The notes beneath the pieces are model-generated. The model was given only the letters and a program-made list of their open reading frames with translations. It was not told where the DNA came from and ran no database searches. This document shows, piece by piece, positions 55,282 to 64,000 of a DNA stretch of 64,000 bases (within the stretch, counting starts at the first letter, position 1; each line of letters begins with the position of its first letter). Made by a program: the position numbers and the translations under genes. Where the stretch lies: positions 1-64,000 of the forward strand of contig CAJQUW010005759.1 of the NCBI GenBank assembly GCA_907163375.1, in the 5' to 3' direction. The stretch comes from Prostheceraeus crozeri (lineage: Eukaryota; Platyhelminthes; Polycladida; Euryleptidae).

Positions 55282-56995
55282 GTGATATCTTGTACACCGA
55301 TGGACGTGTTAGCGAAGAAGAGAGAAAGAGATCGAAAATACCGTCTCAAAAAGAAAGATGATGAAGGATACAGGGCAAGGCGAAGAGAAATATGTAGAAA
55401 TTCATACAAGAAGAAAAGTGAGCAGTTATCATCAAGAGATAAAAGAATGCAAAGAGGCAAGTGGAGGAAAAGTCAACGAGTGTGCCGAGAAAAAAGAAAG
55501 ACCAACCAGGGAAGGAATCGGGAAGAAGATCAATTGAATTCATCACAGTCCAGCTCAAAGAAAGAAGCAGCTAATATCGGAAAAACAGAAAAGAAGAGTA
55601 CAGATCTGCAGTCTTCGAAAAGAAAATCATCTGAAAAAGAAAGCTCTGTGGCGACTTTCGAAGCGCTTTGCAAATCTGAAGAAGAGATACGAAGGTTGCA
55701 ATCTCTCGAATGAGTCTCGTGACCCTACACACGATGCAATGCCTTCTACGAGTAGAATGGTCAGTGATATCATGAAGAGCCGATTACAAACACGAGTCAG
55801 TTTGCAAGCGTATTTATCCATGTTGCACGATTTGAATAGCGGAAGAAAGAAGATTCTAATCGAAACTGCCAGGAGGGTTTCTCAGAAGTATAGAGGTATG
55901 AAGAAACACTTTCAACGCACAACCAGAATCGCCAATAAAGCACTACGTCAATCTCACCAAGAAAGTGAGCACCGCTCCACTGCACAGAAAAAGCAGAAGA
56001 TTACAGAAAAAAGAATCAGCGAGTTCTATTGTCGAGACGACAATAGTCGCATGACAGCGGGCAAGAAAGAGACTGTAACGAAAAAGAAACTGAAAATGCA
56101 GAAGCGTTACATGCATTTTTCACAAGATTTGTTATACGAAAAGTTCTTAGCGGAGTCTAATGATCTTCAGATTGGCAGGACGACTTTCTACAAATACAAA
56201 CCATTCTGGGTATTGCGACCTCGAATAAACGATAGAGAACAATGCTTGTGTATCAAATGCTCGAATTTGCAGGTAAGCTGTAGCACAATGTGTCTATTGT
56301 TGATAACATGTCTTGTATATCGGTAATTCATACGTATATTAGGCCTACATATCATATCATAAATGCATTTAGACATATTAAACTATCTTAATATGTTCAC
56401 CTTATTATACTATTAATTAGGTTAGATACAGGCACTCTGCTTCTGCGGGCTATTAAATTTCATAAAAATCAATATGCTGAATCAAATGTCGTATATCTAG
56501 TTCTCGATTGATTTTATCCATACTCAATAAGGAGTGGCCTTTTTGTATTACATGCTGTAAGTTTTATGAGAAATGAGTCGTATGTGCAAGAGCTTATGTC
56601 AATTATAAATTTCTTGGATCATGCATGCATACTAATACTACATATTCAAAGGAGGAAAGTTGGTCAATCAATTCAGTTTAAATGAATTAAGATAAATTAC
56701 ATGTGAAGGAATGCAAAAGGTCATATTTCAATATTTATTCAATATTTAATTATCATAAAGTGTGCATTATTGTTTATTTATTGAAATTTTTGACATTATC
56801 ATTTTGTAGGTGCATCAACGAGAGATCAACCAATGGAAGAATCTGCTCAGGAATCTCAAACCGATGAGTGGGATAATGAATTGTCATCATGTGAACTGGA
56901 ACAACGGTCAAATATTTTACCGCGAACTAGCATGCCACTGCAGTCCTAATGCAGATTGTGATTGCTTCAACAAGAAGCAGTGGAAGTTTTTGTAA
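55282..56995 (+). pseudogene. Transposon gene with FYxRDDNSR-GKK motif, central part missing
   Basis: Seen: a very basic N-terminus (from 55297, MDVLAKKRERDRKYRLKKKD), one frame change near 55700-55740, then EFYCRDDNSRMTAGKKETVT, MQKRYMHFSQDLLYEKFLAE and YKPFWVLRPRINDREQCLC, ending KCSNLQ at a splice donor (GCAGGTAAGCTG, 56272). A second exon after TTTTGTAG (56810) gives VHQREINQWKNLLRNLKP and YRELACHCSPNADCDCFNKK before the stop. Known: a family of invertebrate transposon proteins has the FY-x-RDD-x-SR-x-x-x-GKK, RP-FWV and DR-CLC-x-x-H/C blocks, then a long middle, then a cysteine-rich end. Here the middle, presumably catalytic, is absent. It is not a bZIP despite the basic start. Confidence 0.6.
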
Positions 56996-57272
56996 CTGTA
57001 TTTTTTGGATGCGGATGTTTTTTTATCCAGAATGATCTTTTGTTGACACACGGACTTCTTTTTATTCAAAGGATTTCTATTAATACAAAATAGGTTTATT
57101 TACATCAGAATATGCTAGTAGGTGTGAAGATTCCCCGAAACAGTCTTTATTGAGCAGTCTAAAATGATATACAGAGGCACAAGTTTAATTTCTAACAATC
57201 TAGGGTTGAATTCATCAAACAGAAACATATTGTCATCAGACCGACGCACATTGTCATCAGACCGACGCTTCT

Positions 57273-57990
57273 AAAAACTTAAATGCTTGAAATATCAAAA
57301 TTGCGTGAAATGGTGTGGTTGTCATATCAAAATTCGTTGTTAGCATGTTGATTTACATAGTTTCAGACTATCACATCAAAGATTTTCGAACTTTCATTTT
57401 GGACACACGAAAATGCACCTTTTTGGCGGATTTCCCCAACAACATCTGTAATCAGAAATGTGTAATTTATCAGCTAAAGTGTGATAAGTGTGATAACTTC
57501 TACATTGGAAGCACCATAAGACCATTACATGTCCGTTGCCGTGAGCATAAAACAAACAGCAAGTCTTCCATGTATAGCCATCTTCAGGAATGTCACAGTT
57601 ACAACTTTTCCACAACCATTCTTTCCCACGATAGTGATTCATCAAACCTAAGACTTCGTGAAGCATATTATATTGGAAAAATGAAACCAACAATTAACAG
57701 CAAAATCGAGCTCAACAATTATGCAGATTTTCTTTTTGATTAAAAATATTTTCTATTATGTAAAAATATTAAAACATGACAATGTATTACATTATAACAG
57801 TATCAAATTTCTAATTCACACCCCTTACCTTCTTCCAATCGTTTTATAGCTTTATATTTTTTATCCTTGTATGATATGTGCATGTACTTATAACTCAAGC
57901 TTTTGTATTGCTAATCCATTTCTATGTCCTTTGTTTTCATATCTAGTCAGGTCATCATTAAGATGCTATTGGTACTATGTAACCCAAGAC
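57273..57990 (+). mobile_element. 5'-truncated Penelope-like insertion in the right TIR
   Basis: The segment is absent from the left TIR: GACCGACG there continues almost directly to the GGAAC...AAGGG part, while here about 718 bp intervene. It contains a complete-looking GIY-YIG domain and about 250 bp of AT-rich 3' sequence. No hammerhead-like motif was seen in it. A few TIR bases at the junction were replaced. Confidence 0.75.
57315..57743 (+). pseudogene. PLE GIY-YIG endonuclease, open, RT lost
   Basis: A 142-codon frame has FRTFILDTRKCTFLAD, then KCVIYQLKCDKCDNFYIGST (both halves of the GIY-YIG core), IRPLHVRCREH, SSMYSHLQECH and LRLREAYYIGKMKPTINSKI (late catalytic Glu). All core elements of the nuclease are present without a break. 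The RT that should precede it is missing because of 5' truncation. It matches the subfamily at 13.3 kb (FYIGST-x-RPLH-x-R-x-x-EH) but is better preserved. It may be translated only as a free nuclease domain, if at all. Confidence 0.75.
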
Positions 57991-58222
57991 TACCTGTTCC
58001 ATATCCCTTCCCCCTTTTGTATTCAATATTGTTATTAAGACATAGACGTCGGTGTGAATTTTGAATTTTATACTAGACCATATTTCCTTCCTTTTTATCT
58101 GAAGATAGTTAACGGATGTTAACTGAAATTAATTGTAAGAAATATGAAAAAGAAAATAAAACCACCATCATTCTATATTGGCTCTTTCCAACTACAATCA
58201 AATAATGTAAAATAGCCAAGAC

Positions 58223-58930
58223 AATATATTCAAAACTATACATAAAAGGTTTTGATTCTTGCGGAAGTATCATCAGTTGGCCAAATGGAGCAACATATTG
58301 CAAGAATTGGCGATGATGCATGTTTCAACCTTAAACCTACCTTCATCACAGTATCACATCGTGTTGTCAGTTGCGTATATTCGGATGGACAGCATATTCC
58401 GACTGTGTCTCATTCAGTAAATATGATTTGTGAGCTGATGAAAAGGTTTATTTATTGATAAACCGTTGATAGACTGTGATACAGACTCTGCTAGGAGCTG
58501 ATAAATGACCAAGTACGATTTGTGTTACTGTCTAGCTTACTGTCTAACATATGTAAGTAACATGTGACTCTTGCACATGAATGTTTAACATATGGATGTG
58601 TTTCATCTAATAAAGAAAACACACACGATGTGATCTTGGTTTGACAAGGTTGTTTTCTCTCTCTCAGTTTCACATCGGGATACAACCAGCTGAGAAACTT
58701 TCAGAACAAAATTTCATTTCTTTCTACATGAAAGGAAATTTAGTGAACTTTATTCATGTCGATGGAAACAATCTTCGGCATAGCAATTTAACCGTAGAAT
58801 TAGATTGTTTATTCGTGTCATTTTGCTAGAAGTGTAAACTGATTGAAAACGATGGTACATGTAGGAGCTTACTAAGTGGGTAAAAATAAATGTTTAATAC
58901 GAGCGTACCTTGCAGAGATAGGAAAAGTAG
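58223..58930. other. Stretch without supported genes
   Basis: Small open frames at 58252-58458 and 58641-58829 are unrecognised. Confidence 0.4.
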
Positions 58931-59372
58931 TTGTAATGTCAACTCTATGGACATTGTGATTATATGATTATTTGTCTGCATTAATTTTATTTGTCAATGA
59001 CAAGTCTTAACTCCGGTCAAAAATATAATTACACATCATGCTACGGGTCGTTTTGGTTTTTCTGGTGATTACCGGTCTCAACACCTTATGAATCTTTATC
59101 AAAACTATGTGAATTATATTAGAGACTTGCTATGAACATTATTTAGAATATTATGCAGTGTCGGTGCATCATGATCGTACATTTTCCTAAGCTGTTGTTG
59201 TAATGACATTTTTTGACCGGAATAATCTCCAAAAAAACCTTAAACGACCCGTTTAGCATGACGTGTAATTATATTCCAGGAAATATTTGGAGTCAAGACT
59301 TGTCATTGACAAATAGAATTAATGCAGACAAACAATTATATAATCACAATGTCCATAGAGTAGACATTACAA
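58931..59372. repeat. Long inverted repeat (hairpin) with ~145-bp arms
   Basis: The left arm 58931-59077 starts TTGTAATGTCAACTCTATGG. The right arm 59215-59372 is its reverse complement with some differences and a few extra bases. Shared are GACATTGTGATTATAT, GACAAGTCTT and AATATAATTACAC. The loop is about 137 bp. It is non-coding. It interrupts or abuts the dispersed repeat shared with 15.4 kb, so it is probably a foldback-type mobile element of a family different from the one at 16-19 kb. Confidence 0.8.
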
Positions 59373-59379
59373 TAGTCTT

Positions 59380-59528
59380 GTGTCGCTTGCGGATTGCTGT
59401 GAATTCCTTCAAAATGCTCCGATCGCCACGATTCCTTCAGAATGAAAGAATTCAGATCATTGCGCAAACGTTTTCGCCATAATGCTTGACCCTCGATTAT
59501 CATCAAAAAAGTTAGCAGGCGCACGAAA
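59380..59528 (-). repeat. Dispersed repeat with conserved frame, partner of 15.4 kb
   Basis: Read leftward from 59596 the frame holds VRLLTFLMIIEGQALWRKRL and then RNDLNSFILKESWRSEHFEG and NPQATQDY, aligning with the plus-strand frame at 15463. The frame is open in both copies over the shared ~35 residues. Family unknown. Confidence 0.55.
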
Positions 59529-59627
59529 AAGCGTTCACAAACTTTTCTGTAGAACGTGACATCGACTGCATCTCTTTGAAACTGCGTAACAGTCACTGAA
59601 ACTGCGTACAGTTTTCTGTGTTCAATA

Positions 59628-60401
59628 CAGGGATGCGAAGTCCTATCATTTTGATAGGACTCCGACTCCGGGGGTTGATAGGACTCCGGCTTTTGATAGG
59701 ACTCCGACTCCGACTCCGGGTGGCAAGCATAGGCATATATAGCCTAGTTTTGAAAAAACTGGTAACCTACAGCATAGTTCATTATTGGCTTACCTGAACT
59801 TATGTTTAGTGATCATTCCTGTATAAATTATCAATCATTTTCGATGAGTCTATCAAATGTCGCTTTAAATTGGATGCATGAGACTCGGCTCCTCCCATCT
59901 TGCTGATATGTGCTTCACACGGTTTTTCTCCAGTCTCCACCAGACAGGAAAATACCCCATTCTTCAAAAATATGACTACACTTTCGATTTCAATATGCGC
60001 TTTGGAGGAGCCATCATATACGATTAACGTGATAGTAAGAGGTAATGTTCTCAAACAAACTAATATTTCATTTTTGTCTCTGATGTGACCTTTGATGCGT
60101 AAGTGTGATCGAGGATAGGAAGGCTTGTCTTCTCTACTAAATCACCGAGTGAAAATACAATCCTTTTTCACTATCACGGTTCATTCCCTCAACTATTATA
60201 AGCTTTGCATGCCCTGCTGTCTCTGTACTTTTGCTTGACGGAGAAAGTTGACAGTGACAGCTATATGCACGAGAATAGTTTTGCTTGTATTTTACTTCGG
60301 GTCTAGTTATAGGCCGGAGTCCGGAGTCCCATCATTTGATAGGACTCCGACTCCGACTCCAGCAGAAATGATAGGACTCCGACTTCGACTCCGCACCCCT
60401 G
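59628..60401 (-). mobile_element. hAT element, 774 bp, GGACTCC subterminal repeats
   Basis: Seen: the left end is CAGGGATGCGAAGTCCTATC. The right end, reverse complemented, is CAGGGGTGCGGAGTCGAAGT. Octamers GTTCAATA (59620-59627) and GTTCAATG (60402-60409) give a 7/8 TSD. Both ends carry arrays of TAGGACTCCGACTCC-type words in both orientations. The only coding trace is a degraded BED finger on the minus strand. It is the same family as the element at 42.4 kb, more strongly deleted. Confidence 0.85.
59806..60054 (-). pseudogene. Degraded BED zinc finger of the hAT element
   Basis: Reading leftward: SVVIFLKNGVFSCLVE, then C-E-A-HISKMGGAESHASNLKRH and L. It aligns with the BED finger at 42.9 kb (FPCLI...C-R-T-NISKKGGAGSYASNLKRH), but the terminal C-x-x-H pair is lost (LIDSS). 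No splice site or C-terminal part follows. It is the sister copy that confirms the family. Confidence 0.65.
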
Positions 60402-60409
60402 GTTCAATG

Positions 60410-61615
60410 TTGAACTGGCTGCTCATTGTTCAATTGCTGTGTTATTATGTCAGCAGACTGCGCCATCTCATTTGCGCTATATGTTCCAATGCTTCCTTAC
60501 TGGTCAAACAAAAGAAGAGACAACCTGTCTAATTCTGTGATTTTAAAGGTCCTTAATTTTATACTTACATGTACATGTACATTCACAGTACGTTCTCAAT
60601 ATTGTGTTTGACGTTTCATTGAGACATGAATTGTCTCACAGTTGATTATAAAGTATGTCTGCCTCAACTATAAACTGAATCGTAAAGTCAAATCCCAAAT
60701 AAGATCATCTATGTTGTCCATCCGCCATAATAATTGCTTCACATACAGATCTCAAATAATTGCGGTGACCAAACTAAATTATCTGAAGACTAATCAACTT
60801 GAATTTCTAAAAGCACAGGAAATTGCAATTTTAGGAAGTTAATTTGGAATTGAGAGAAGCGCAACGTCTTCTAAAATGCGATTATTTTTCTAACAAGCCT
60901 TTCTGCTGTCTTGATCAATGTTTGTACATTTTCTGATACAATTGGGAGTTTGTTGAGAGAGTAATATGATGCTTTCGTAATAAATGTAGAAAACAATATA
61001 AATTTGACATCATCATGATTTGTAGATTTACTCACCATTCATAGTAGTCAATGACAACAATTGAGCTGCTTAATTGCCGTCATGTGTTACATGACTCAAT
61101 ATTGGCAAGGTTACAGATCATTAATTTACTTACAACATGTAAATTGAATATCTAAAGAGAATCAAGTCAGTACAAAATATTTGACAGATAATGAATGATT
61201 TTGCAGTAAATAATTGCAATGTCAAAATAATTTGAGAGATTTGTTTATTTTTCACATAATGTAATTTTCAAGTATTTGCACGTTTTATGGAAAAAGTTTG
61301 CTCAGTTACAAGATTGAATGAATAACAAACCTTTGTTTAAATTCCTTCATCTATCACAGACACGAGGTGAAAGTGACAAATCCATTTTTGGCTTCTATGT
61401 AAGGTGTCGGATTACACCTGTTGCAGATTCCATGGTAATCCCTTTGTAGAATCTATGGTAATGCTTCAATTGTCTATGCCGCGATGTCATAGAAATGTGA
61501 TTCTTGTTGATGATTGCTCAGCATTCTGCTCGATTGAGGACTTGAGTTTCTGAAATAAGATGACTTGTTAATCAAGTTTGAGTTGAAGCACACAGGCTGC
61601 TAAGGAGTGCACATG
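60410..61615. other. AT-rich stretch without supported genes
   Basis: Short unrelated frames only. Confidence 0.5.
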
Positions 61616-61619
61616 AGAT

Positions 61620-61883
61620 GGATCGGTCGTCGTAGTGCAGTCGAGTGTCAACCCCTCCCCAAGTCCCCCGACTTAATTGCTCCCGACTTCTTCATATGAG
61701 GGTTATTTTGGACAGATTGTTTACACTACGAAGCCAAGAAACACCAATGATTTCAAGGACAAAGTTCGGCTGGATGTTCAGATCATTTACAACACTGATG
61801 ATCTCCTTGCCAAAGTGATGCTAAGTTTTCGTCATCATCTTCCTATCCTCCTGCAGACCGATGGTTTCACAGTGAACAGCTGA
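61620..61883 (+). pseudogene. DDE_3-type (Tc1/mariner-like) transposase C-terminal relic
   Basis: Seen: VECQPLPKSPDLIAPDFFI and, after a stop and a frame change near 61695, GYFGQIVYTTKPRNTNDFKD, KVRLDVQIIY and SFRHHLPILLQTDGF. Known: W-PP-RSPDL-x-x-x-D(F/Y)-F-LWG-x-L-K-x-x-VY is the last catalytic block of a widespread group of Tc1/mariner-related transposases, followed by the same D-L-x-x-x-I pattern. Only this C-terminal third is present. Confidence 0.6.
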
Positions 61884-62955
61884 AAAGCTGTCATTTAACT
61901 GACACATAATGATGGTCGGGTGCAACTATATTCCACTCGATTTGCAGAATACAGACGACTTTTGAAATAATTTCAGTTTATTTTTCTTGATATTTTTGAG
62001 AAAAAATACATTACTAATTATATACTACTTATGATATACTCATTTGAAAAAATAGCTGTCACATTTTCTAACTGACTGTCATATTTAGTAACTGCATACC
62101 GTGAGCATTCCATGTCGTACATAGAGCTTCACAAAAAACGCAAAATATAATCAGATATTGAACGTTTCGAAAAATACTTTTTTCAATCACTGTAAAAGTC
62201 ACTTTCTTGTCTGCTCTGTTAGTGCCTGCAATGATCCAAATTTTACCGAGTAGCTTCATATCATCTCATCATTCAGTCAACTCAGCTCCTCTACATTTTC
62301 CTCATATTACTTCCTGTGTGAATTTAAGTCAAAGGGTTGACGTTAGCAACTGATCCAGGTCAATTGTGAACAGGAAAAATGCTATTTACGGGCACTACCG
62401 AAGTTCATTGGAAATGAGTCTCCTCAACTATGACGCTTCCTGTATGCGCCGCTGTCGTCGCTTCCTTCAAATACTTCTGTTTTGATAGATAATCTAATTA
62501 TTCACTGCTTTTCTATTTGTCCTCGGAACAGCATATGGTGGCTATCGACAACATTCAAGGACACATTTTTATTGAACTCCATCACCAGAGACAGTGGCAG
62601 CTTTTCGGGCTAGGTTATGCCCATCATGTCGTCGCCATCGACACTCAACATAGCGACTTAATTGTTTGATTTTGTATGACATCGATCCGTATAATGTACG
62701 GGTAGGGCTATACGTACATGTACGTACGATGATCCTCTTTGGAACATACCAACTATCACGATTTTCAAGCCTGCAAGATGTTTGATGGCGCTTGATAAAA
62801 ACGTGAGCCCTTATAATGCAGTACTCATTTGCTCATTAAATTCACAATTCAATTTGAAAACTAATCTACGCGTGTAGGTAGCATTAGTCTTTAGAATCAG
62901 CCTAATAAATCAGAAGTCAAAATAAAAAGTTTGAATTCAGGACTGAACGAACAAT
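61884..62955. other. Stretch without supported genes
   Basis: No gene, repeat pair or RNA recognised. Confidence 0.45.
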
Positions 62956-63600
62956 TTATTTGAACAGAAGATCCAATCTGAAATTACCTTTCAAAAACGT
63001 TTTGATAGCACGTTCGTGCACATCAGACCTCTCAATTTCTGACAACAAACGTCTCTCGATTGAGATCGGGGACAGTTGGCAAAGTCCGTTATCCGACATT
63101 ATGGGCCTCAAGTAAGTTTTGACACGCATTAAAGTGGAGAACGATCTTTCACAAGACGATGTAGTCACCGGGATGTTCAACAACAGTTGTAGCGGCTTTG
63201 TTACTTCTGGCAACGCTCGAGTCAATGCATTTCGGTAAATGTAAGTCAACATTTCTTGAAGAGAAATTCGAAAATCGGTGTCACTGTATAGGTACGACAA
63301 TTCACTTAGAAGACGAGCTTCGTTGAAAAAGATCCATGCTTAAGAAGCAACCTTTGGAGCAGCGGAACATGAAAACAGCGCATGAACTGTGTTCAAAATG
63401 TTGGAAAACCGAAAATTCTTTGATTGAGGAAAATGTTTCCTCCAGGCTGGAACAAGGGAGATCAATCATTTCAAAGTACATTGCACGATAATCAAACCTG
63501 CTCCCAACAGGGAGATTTACATGCTGCAAAGCTTTCTGCTCGAACTGATGAAAGTTGGCTTCATTGTGCAAGCTTTCGAGAAAATTCAAAAAATTTGATA
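62956..63600 (-). pseudogene. hAT transposase C-terminal region, second lineage
   Basis: Reading leftward: FHQFEQKALQHVNLPV, DYRAMYFEMIDLPCSSLEET (63589-63302), then in another frame (63300-62956) ALPEVTKPLQLLLNIPVTTS followed by SCERSFSTLMRVKTYLRPIM and LCQLSPISIERRLLSEIERS. The ERSFS...LR-x-x-M-x-x-x-x-L block is the hAT C-terminal dimerisation domain, and the preceding piece is the YR-x-x-Y-x-x-x-ID region upstream of it. One frame change near 63301 separates the two. The zinc finger and most of the DDE domain would lie beyond 63.6 kb or outside the window. It is a different lineage from the BED-type hATs at 42 and 59 kb. Confidence 0.75.
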
Positions 63601-64000
63601 TTATTTCTTGATTTTTACCACATCGGTTTCCTGACTTTGTGTCATTTAAAACACCTCACTAGAGTGGTCGAATATAGGAATATTGAAGAATATACCTCCA
63701 AAAGAAAGCAGAATTCAAAGTTCTGTAAATACCAGACCAGACCAAACAAACAAACAACTCACAGTGATTTGATCCCTAGTGGTTGATTCATAATTCAAAA
63801 AGTCAGAGAATGCCAGTCTGGAGATATCATTTCACAAGAGTGTCCTCAGCATCTCCGCGTGTTGTACATGTATGCTGTATGCGAATAAAGCTTCAATGAT
63901 TCCTGCAGACATCTTGTCTGGCTGGTCGCGCCTTATCTCACCATTTATTTGCCAGATTTATTGCTTCAATTATTTCCTCTGAGGGTGGTTTGGAAGCACA
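63601..64000. other. Window edge, no separate gene supported
   Basis: It may contain an intron or more 5' sequence of the minus-strand hAT transposase. No clear continuation was seen. Confidence 0.35.

Larger units (their letters stand above)
54489..58222 (+). mobile_element. DNA transposon with ~280-bp TIRs, truncated transposase and nested PLE
   Basis: Seen: 54489-54773 is the inverted match of 58222-57991 plus 57272-57236. Shared words include GGCTATTTTACA, GAAAGAGCCAATATAGAATG, GTTAACATCCGTTAACTATC and a doubled CGGTCTGATGACAA. The right arm is interrupted by about 720 bp of Penelope-like sequence. Between the arms lie two exons of a transposon-type gene. Identity of the arms is high (roughly 90% or more by eye). 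No clear TSD was found. Long TIRs plus the protein type suggest a cut-and-paste element, perhaps of the Sola superfamily, but that name is from memory and unverified. Confidence 0.75.

Noticed and set aside
55282-55713. A bZIP or other basic nuclear protein gene
   Set aside because: The basic Lys/Arg-rich start lacks the N-x-x-A-A-x-x-C/S-R signature and a leucine heptad. It continues into a transposon-type protein between long TIRs.
1-64000. CRISPR arrays, bacterial operons, tRNA or rRNA genes
   Set aside because: No regularly spaced repeats with unique spacers, no ribosome-binding-site gene clusters, and no cloverleaf or rRNA sequence were noticed. The many repeats are explained by transposons.

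Overview
The window reads as animal (metazoan) nuclear DNA from an AT-rich, intron-containing invertebrate genome, probably marine. This is inferred from the transposon mix (many GIY-YIG Penelope-like elements, hAT, piggyBac, PIF/Harbinger, Tc1, pogo), from GT-AG-like splice sites, from a monocarboxylate-transporter-like gene and from a neuropeptide-type GPCR exon. The phylum cannot be fixed by eye. No rRNA, tRNA, CRISPR array, operon or bacterial signal was seen.

Host genes are sparse. One apparently whole intronless SLC16-type transporter lies at 22045-23388 (+). One 3' exon of a rhodopsin-type peptide GPCR lies at 46947-47516 (-). Nearly everything else recognisable is mobile DNA.

Layout: 0-7 kb holds a broken EnSpm/CACTA-like (TNP2) transposase (-), a piggyBac C-terminal relic, and a pogo/Tigger-like transposase whose upstream region carries a hAT-type MITE. 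7-11 kb is mostly empty apart from a 747-bp hAT-like element with G-rich subterminal repeats. 11-14.7 kb is a Penelope-like element (PLE) with a hammerhead-like motif downstream. 15-19 kb has two copies of a ~0.7-kb palindromic foldback element and a GIY-YIG relic. 20.8-21.8 kb is an internally deleted PIF/Harbinger. 22-23.4 kb is the transporter. 25.8-27.6 kb is an almost intact Tc1 element (DD34E, one stop). 29.4-32.4 kb has two members of an 8-bp-TSD MITE family, one split by a PLE. 34.3-36 kb is PLE reverse transcriptase split by an internally deleted piggyBac. 38.3-41.2 kb is a PLE mosaic. 42.4-43.5 kb is an internally deleted BED-type hAT. 44-54 kb mixes PLE relics, the GPCR exon, a 97%-identical inverted duplication, one LTR-element gag fossil and a large PLE. 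54.5-58.2 kb is a long-TIR DNA transposon with a truncated two-exon transposase and a PLE nested in its right TIR. 58.9-64 kb holds a hairpin repeat, a second BED-type hAT, a DDE-transposase relic and a second hAT lineage.

The genes do not form a pathway. What ties the window together is nesting and internal deletion. Four DNA transposons of different superfamilies have lost all or most of the catalytic core while keeping terminal repeats and/or DNA-binding or zinc/dimerisation ends. PLEs of at least five GIY-YIG/RT types recur as the insertion agents.
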